Of a DNA stretch of 64,000 bases, positions 58,538-64,000 are shown piece by piece (the stretch's first letter is position 1; each line of letters begins with the position of its first letter). The notes under the pieces were generated by a model, which had not been told where the DNA came from, did no database searches, and saw only the letters and a list, made by a program, of their open reading frames with translations. The stretch spans positions 3,498,785 to 3,562,784 of the forward strand of contig JAKSZT010038599.1 of the NCBI GenBank assembly GCA_026826555.1, given 5' to 3'. The DNA comes from Tolypeutes matacus (Eukaryota; Chordata; Mammalia; Cingulata; Chlamyphoridae). The position numbers and the translations under genes are program-made.

Positions 58538-59245
58538 GAGAAGATGGTGTCAGAGTAGGTTGGCAGAACTCAACACTCTTACAAAAACAATGGAGGAAGG
58601 GCACAAGCTAACCAAGGGAGTTGCTATGGGGATTTTGCAAACCAGGAGAGTGCGGCATGCATTGTCCAGGAGGGAGAAGGACCAAGATACAGAAGGCCAA
58701 AATGAAAACCATGAGTTACTTGCCTGCATGGCTGGAAATGTTGCTCACCCTCTACCTTTGAGGTGAATAACCTTAGAAAAACCCATAGCTGACAGTGACC
58801 AACTGAGAGGGAGCAGACATTTTCTTTCCTAGGAAGAGAGAGGGTGCAAAGGATGGCTGAGTATGATTACTCTTCAGTTCGTTTAAACAGCAGGTCCCCT
58901 CTTTGGATCATGGCAGTAGCTGGCCAAGAAACACAAGCAACTGGAGGTTGAAAAGTCTCCTCTGTGGAAAGTTTTCCAAAGCATGCCATATGCTTGCAGG
59001 CCAGGAGAGTGAAAGAAGAAAAAAGCTTTGTGTAGTCTCTCATGTCCCTATCCTCATGCCCCATGGGATTTTGTCTGTACCTCATTAGTGGGTCCTGGCC
59101 CTATTTTCATAATGTAAGCAGGGAAATTTTTAAAAATAAAGGATAAGTTGAAACAAAAATAAAAGAAGAGTCATGAAACAAAAGCACTAAATAAGAGATA
59201 GAAATTGACCATCAGAGTAAATTCACCAACATAAGCAGATGTCTA

Positions 59246-60120
59246 GACATCAGCAAAAAGTTACAAGTCATACTAAAAAACAGGTAGACAAGGCCTAGCA
59301 AAAGGAACATGTTAAATATCCTGATAAGACACAGGATTTAAGACAAATAATCACTGATTTTCACACAAATCTCCTAAATCAATTCAAGGAGTTGAAGTAA
59401 AATATGGATTGAGATAAAAGATATTAAGAAGACACTGGGTAAGCACAAAGAAGAATTTGAAGACTTTCAATGAAAAGCAACAGAACTTATGGGAATGAAA
59501 TACACAATGGATGAGATTAAAAATACATTAGAGGCATATAACAGCAGATTTGAAATAATAGAATAATGAATAAGTGAAATGGAGGACAGAGCACCTGAAA
59601 TTAAAAGGACAGAAGAACAGACAGAAAAAAAAAATGGAAAAATTTGAATAGGGTCTCAGGGAATTGAAAGAAAACATGAAATATGCAAACATGTGCATTA
59701 ATCCTGGAAATATTTACTATTCAGAATGTCAAATTCCAGAATTAAAGATAGAATTCTGAAAGCAGTAAGGGAAAAGCAATTCATCACATACAAGGATGCT
59801 CAATAGGACCAAGTGCCAATTGCTCATTAGAAATCATGGAGGTGAAAAGGCAGTGGTACAATATATTTAAGATGCTGAAAGAAAGAAAAGAAACTGCCAG
59901 CCAAGAATTCTTTATCCAGCAAATCTGTACTTCAAAAATGAGAGTGAATTTAAAGTCTCCGCAGAAAAACAGAAACTGAGACAGTTTGTCACTAAGAGAC
60001 TGGACTTACTATAAATTCTAAAAGGAGTACTGCAGCCTAAAGGGAAAATACAGGAAAGAAAGGCTTGCAGAAGAGTGTAGGAATGAAGATTATTAGTAAG
60101 GATAACTAAAAGGGTAAAAA
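59246..60120 (+). pseudogene. L1 ORF1 relic
   Basis: The region after 'aagcagatgtctagacatcagc' (start at about 59248) follows L1 ORF1: an A-rich, Glu/Lys-coding coiled-coil part, 'gggaatgaaatacacaatgg' near 59490, and the C-terminal 'tcttacagat'-equivalent 'caagaattctttatccagc' near 59905. No long frame stays open. Confidence 0.7.
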
Positions 60121-60163
60121 GACAGACAATAGTAAGACATGATACCAGAAAGCCAAAGGATAA

Positions 60164-61526
60164 AATGGATAAAGTTAGTAATGCTTTTACAGTAATTACA
60201 CTGAATATTAATGGATAGAAGTCTCCAATAAAAAGACAGAGACTGGCTTAGTTGATAAAAAATATGAAACATCTATATGCTGCCTACATGAGACTTATCT
60301 TAGACATAAGGACACAAATAGGCTGAAAAGTGAAAGGTTGGAAAATGACATTCCAAGCATATAGTAACTGGAAAAGAGTTAGAGTAGCTACACAATATCA
60401 GAAAAATAGGTTTTAAATGTAAAACTATTATAAGAGATGAAGACGGCCATTATATATGAATAAAATAGACAATTTACCAAGAAGAAATAGCAATAATAAA
60501 TATTTATGCACTTAACCTCTTTACCCAAAAATATATGAGGCAAACACTGGCAATACTGAAGGAAGAAATATACATCTCTACAATAATAGTCAGTGAGTTC
60601 AACACAACATTCTCATCAATGAATAGAGCATCTGGACAGAGGATCAATAAGGAAAAAGAAAACTTAAAAAATATAATAAATGAACTAGACCTACACACAA
60701 ATATAGAACACTGCACCCCAAAACAGCAGGATATTCATTCTTCTTAGGTGCTAACAGATCACTTTCAAGGACAGACCATAAGTTGGTCTTACATTGAAAT
60801 TATATAAAGCATCATCTCTGATCATAACAGAATGCAGCTGGAAATCAATAACATGTCGAAAAAGGGAAAATTCACAAATAGAGATTAAACAAAACACTCT
60901 TAATAATTAGTAGGTCAAAGAAGAAATTGCAAGAGAAAGAAAAAAATATCATGAGATGAATAAAAAGGAAAACACAACATATCAAAACCTCGGGAATGAA
61001 ACAAAGGTAGTGCTGAAAGGAAATTTATAGCCTTAAATGCTTAAAAAAGAAGAAAGGGCTAAAATCAAAGCTCTAACTGTATACCTAGGGAAACTATAAA
61101 AAGAATGGCAAACTGGGAGTGGTTGAAATTCAGTGGTTGAGTGCCTGCTTCCCATGTATGAGGTCCTAGGTTCAATTCCCAGTACCTACTAAAAAAAAAA
61201 ATAGCAAACTAATCCCAAACCAAGGTGAAGGAAAGAAACAATGAAGATCAGAATAGAAATAAATGAAATGGAGAGCAAAAAGCAATAGAGAGACTCAACA
61301 AAACCAAAAGTTGGTTCTTTGAGATCACCAAAATCAACAAACCCTCGCCTAGACTGACAGAGAATGAAAGTGAGAAGATGCGAAAAAATAATATCAGAAA
61401 TGAGAGGGATCATTACTACTGGCCCCACTGAAATAAAAAATATAAGAGGATAATATGAACAAATGTACATCAATAAACTAGATAATGTAGATAATATGGA
61501 CAGATTTCTAGAAACACACAATCAAC
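60164..61526 (+). pseudogene. L1 ORF2 relic, N-terminal part
   Basis: Begins with an endonuclease start region ('ctgaatattaatgga', the Asn motif). An endonuclease remnant is open at 60535-60747. The linker follows to 61526, interrupted by a SINE. Multiple stops. Confidence 0.8.
61115..61199 (+). mobile_element. Older DAS SINE inside the L1
   Basis: 'ggttgagtgcctgcttcccatgtatgaggtcctaggttcaattcccagtacctac' and an A11 tail. Flanks 'atggcaaact' (61105-61114) and 'atagcaaact' (61201-61210) are a target duplication with one change. It carries the short DAS head only, with box B 'aggttcaattccc'. Confidence 0.9.
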
Positions 61527-62145
61527 CTTGCCTTCGTTTTCCACAGGGCTACCAAAGCAAAGCACTAGAAATGATTTGACTTTTATAAGGGGGATTTTAT
61601 TTAGGGTAAAAACTTACAGGTCTGAGGCTGTGAAGTGTCCAAATCAAAGCATACATAATCAAATATGCTTTCTCACCAAAGTCAGTTACTGGTGATCCTG
61701 GTGTCCTGCCATATAGTGAAGATGGGGCCTTTCTCTGCCAAGGTCCCTGTCTTCCCCTGCAGAATCTACTATCTCCCAGAGCTCAGCTGTGAGCAACCAG
61801 GCTTGTCTCTCCATGCCTTCTCTCTCTGTTTCAGCTGCTCCACATTCTTCTAGAGTTCAGCTGTCAGGTATTTTGCTTGTCTCTTCAGCCTTGAGCTGCT
61901 TTGTACGCCCAGCTTCTTGGGGGCTTCGTGCTTAAGCTTTAGCTGCTAGTGATCATTGGGTCCTTTCTCTCACAGCAGGATCAAAACTGACAGCTTTCTT
62001 TCTCTGTCTCTCACTTTTTGTGTCTCCATTCATATAAACCCCAGAAAAAGGGAAGAAACCCAACCTGTGTCACACCTCACTGACATAGTCCAATCAAAAG
62101 TATCCCCCACCTACACAAATGGATTAGATAAAAAATATAATTTTT
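61527..62145 (-). mobile_element. Xenarthran MaLR-like LTR (third family), minus strand
   Basis: Plus text: 'gggctaccaaagcaaagcac', 'ataagggggattttatttagggtaaaaacttacag', 'ctcaccaaagtcagttactggtgatcctgg', repeated 'cagctg...ctctc' blocks, 'agcaggatcaaaactgac', 'ccattcatataaaccccag', 'cctcactgacatagtccaatcaaaagtatcccc'. AATAAA lies on the minus strand near 61600. This is an LTR type I associate with xenarthran genomes. The far end is worn. Confidence 0.7.
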
Positions 62146-62481
62146 TTCTTAATGCAATTCATAAAAGAACTTCAAACTGTCACAACAATCGAAATAATCA
62201 AATATTTAGGATTAAACCTAAAGGAGGACATAAAGGACCTGTATTCAGAAATCTACAAAACATTACTAAAAGAAACCAAATATGACCTAGATAAATGGAA
62301 GGACTTACCTTGTATATGGATTGGAAGACTAAATATAGTTCAGATGTCAATTCTACCCAAATTGATTTACAGATAACACAATCCCAGTAAAACTTTCAAG
62401 ACCCGCCTTTTTTTCTTTTTTTCTTTTTTTCTTTTTTTTTTGCAGAAATGGAAAATCCAATTATGAAATTTATTTGGAAGG
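62146..62481 (+). mobile_element. L1 ORF2 middle region (second segment)
   Basis: The frame 62152-62376 carries the L1 post-RT motif '[14 protein letters not shown]' and '[10 protein letters not shown]'. The usual 'cctttttcgcag' position is expanded into a (CTTTTTTT)n tract at about 62407-62440. Confidence 0.85.
62407..62440. repeat. (CT7-9)n polypyrimidine tract
   Basis: Runs of 7-9 T separated by single C, inside L1 ORF2 at a place where other copies have only a short T run. Confidence 0.9.
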
Positions 62482-62981
62482 TGTGGAAGTTTGATGTAAT
62501 TATGAATTCCAAAAATATAATTGGATCATGCTTGTAAACTGATCTGTTAATCTGGGCATGATTAGATTAGGATTAGGGCATTGAGCCCCACCCCTTGGTG
62601 GGTGGGGAATTGAATATAAAAGGCAAGGCAAAGGACAGTTGAAGCAGTCTTTTGAGAAGCAGTTTGGATGTTGGAAAGAAGGCCCCAGCAGAAGAGAAGC
62701 AAGCTGTCCACCTGATCGTCTACAGCTGAACTTGTGGAGGAAACAGGAGCTAAGCCGGGAGAGAAACGTAGCCCTGGGAAGAGAGGAACCCCAGAATTCT
62801 GAACCCTGGCAAACACCTGCAGCTGTCTTGCTCTAACACATGACAATGGACTGTGGTGAGAGAAGAAACTTAATGCTTTATGGCCTGGTATCTGTGGACT
62901 TCTACCCCAAATAAATACCCTTTATAAAGACCAACCCATTTTTGGTATTTCACATTAGCACCCCTTTGGCTGACTAATACA
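62482..62981 (+). mobile_element. MaLR-type solo LTR with perfect GAAGG duplication
   Basis: Exactly 500 bp: TGTGGAAGTTTGATG ... GGCTGACTAATACA. Flanked by GAAGG at 62477-62481 and 62982-62986. AATAAA in 'ccccaaataaatacccttt' near 62907. L1 text on either side joins cleanly if the LTR and one GAAGG are removed. Proves the LTR ends and the 5-bp duplication for the family. Confidence 0.95.
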
Positions 62982-62986
62982 GAAGG

Positions 62987-63475
62987 GTAAAGGGCCACAA
63001 ATAGCCAAACATATCTTTTAAAAGAAGACTGAAGTTGGAGGACTCTCACTTCTGTACTTTAAAGCATAAAACTAGGTACAGTGGTAAAAACAGCATGATA
63101 ATGGCATAAATAGACATATTGATAAATGGAATGGTTTTGAGAGTTCAGAAATAAACCCTCATATCTGTGGTCAAGTGATTTTTGACAAAGCTGTCAAACC
63201 AACCCAGCTGGTTTAGAACAATCTGATAACACATGGTGCTGGGAGAATTGGCTATCCATAGCCAAAAGAAAGGAAGAGGACCGTTATCTCACACATTATA
63301 CAAAAAATGAACTCAAAATGGATCAAAGACCAAAAATAAAACTAGAACCATAAAACTCTTAGGATAAAATATAGATAAACCTCTTTAAGATCTTGTGGTA
63401 GGTGGTAGTTTCTTAAACCTTATACCCAAAGCATGAGCAATGAAAGAAAACATAGATAAAATTTTCAACACTCAT
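62987..63475 (+). mobile_element. L1 ORF2 (third segment)
   Basis: Continues the interrupted ORF2: 'gggccacaaatagccaaacatatc', 'ggaggactctcacttctg', 'acagcatgataatggcataaatagacatattg', 'ggatcaaagaccaaaaataaaactagaaccataaaactc'. It fades near 63475; there is no 3' UTR or A tail. Confidence 0.85.
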
Positions 63476-63644
63476 TGCCTGAGAAGAAATCAACTTTCTT
63501 TCCTAATGTTTTATTCTCTTTGTTTTTAAAATTTATTTTCCTTAATAATATATGTTAATAATTTTTGAAATTTTCTATCTTTGCCTTTCTCGTTTTAATG
63601 CTGTTACATGGCAACAATTAACATGATGAAGGTGATGATGATGA
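63476..63644. other. Short unrecognised stretch
   Basis: AT-rich spacer with a 'gatgatgatga' run near 63631-63643. Confidence 0.3.
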
Positions 63645-63995
63645 CTATATTTGTAGCTAATACTTATTGAGCACATATTATGTATTCTACCCAGTTTTTC
63701 TGAATACTTTATAAGTCTTAACATTTTACTCTCCAAAAAATTCTATGAAGTAGGTACTTCTATTTAAAGATGTGTAAATTGATACACAGACCTGCTTCCA
63801 CTCCTATATTGGAAAACTGAGAAAAGTTTATGGGGAAGAGGCATCTTGGATGTTACCCCTGAGGATGTTCAAGAGAAGGCTTTTGATGCCAGGTGGGCCT
63901 TGGCTCAGGTGCCTGAGTAAATGTTCAAAGTCACAGAGCAAGAACATCAAAGAGTCAGGATTCAAATCTGATCCTCCAGAGCATGTACTCATGCT
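63645..63995 (-). mobile_element. MIR SINE, minus strand, with an internal insert
   Basis: 'gctaatacttattgagcacatattatgta', 'ctatgaagtaggtacttctattt' and 'ggaaaactgag' match the inverted MIR up to about 63825. 'caaagtcacagagcaagaac' and 'gtcaggattcaaatctgatcctccagagcatgtactc' match the rest from about 63915. About 90 bp between them is not MIR. Confidence 0.75.
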
Positions 63996-64000
63996 TCCTT

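Larger units (their letters stand above)
58538..61526 (+). mobile_element. L1 LINE, 5' UTR to mid ORF2 (first segment)
   Basis: Starts 'gagaagatggtgtcagag' with the YY1-like AGATGG core. The 5' UTR (to about 59245) is of the same type as at 40318. The ORF1 relic follows to about 60120, and ORF2 starts at about 60164 (ATGGATAAAGTTAG). A DAS SINE interrupts it at 61115-61199. The L1 text stops at about 61526 ('tttctagaaacacacaatc'), where another LTR begins. About 1 kb of ORF2 is missing before the next L1 segment. Confidence 0.9.

Overview
The window looks like a gene-poor stretch of a placental mammal chromosome from Xenarthra (sloth, anteater or armadillo). The best evidence is the SINEs. 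Several copies of a tRNA-derived element match the armadillo/sloth DAS type as I remember it: a tRNA-like head, a 'gggttc' box-B core, a 'cccatgtgggaagcagg' or 'accatatgggaggcc' stem, and an A-rich tail. The three youngest-looking copies (18265, 18602 and 35469) are of a type I associate with sloths and anteaters more than with armadillos; that is memory-based inference. The rest of the repeat content fits a placental mammal: several L1 LINEs, ERVL/MaLR LTRs, MLT1- and MLT2-like LTRs, MIR and L2. Family names here come from remembered consensus sequences, not from a repeat-database search.

No complete protein-coding gene is supported. Nearly all longer open frames are L1 relics, frames antisense to L1, or frames inside LTRs and SINEs. 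One short stretch on the minus strand (50131-49829) looks like an exon or pseudogene fragment, with a hydrophobic anchor followed by a polar segment, but I cannot identify it.

Layout. 1-4617 is the 3' part of an L1 whose 3' UTR was split by a two-LTR MaLR-type element (1679-4410). 4625-8740 holds another L1 3' end, two inverted LTRs of one family (5785 plus strand, 6740 minus strand), an MLT1 that the second of these interrupted, and a further LTR. 9770-13170 has MIR, an MLT2-like solo LTR, and MLT1 on both strands. 15545-21490 has old L1 pieces in mixed orientation, a MaLR LTR, and four DAS SINEs. 21495-22619 has two LTR-like sequences around a (TTTA)n tract. 26366-32494 is a nearly full-length L1 on the minus strand with a perfect 15-bp target-site duplication. 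33012-33589 is a solo LTR and 35469 a SINE. 37110-38080 is an interrupted L2. 40318-46616 is an L1 interrupted by a broken, internally inverted MaLR element. 46617-55700 is mostly unrecognised AT-rich DNA apart from an L1 5' end. 55720-58365 has two L2 blocks. 58538-63470 is an L1 carrying three separate nested insertions. 63645-63995 is a MIR.

There is no operon-like or pathway logic. The interest lies in the stratigraphy of nested transposons, the split and inverted LTR at 44333-45486, two unrelated L1 5' UTR types in one window, the SINE subfamily, and the unidentified exon-like fragment.
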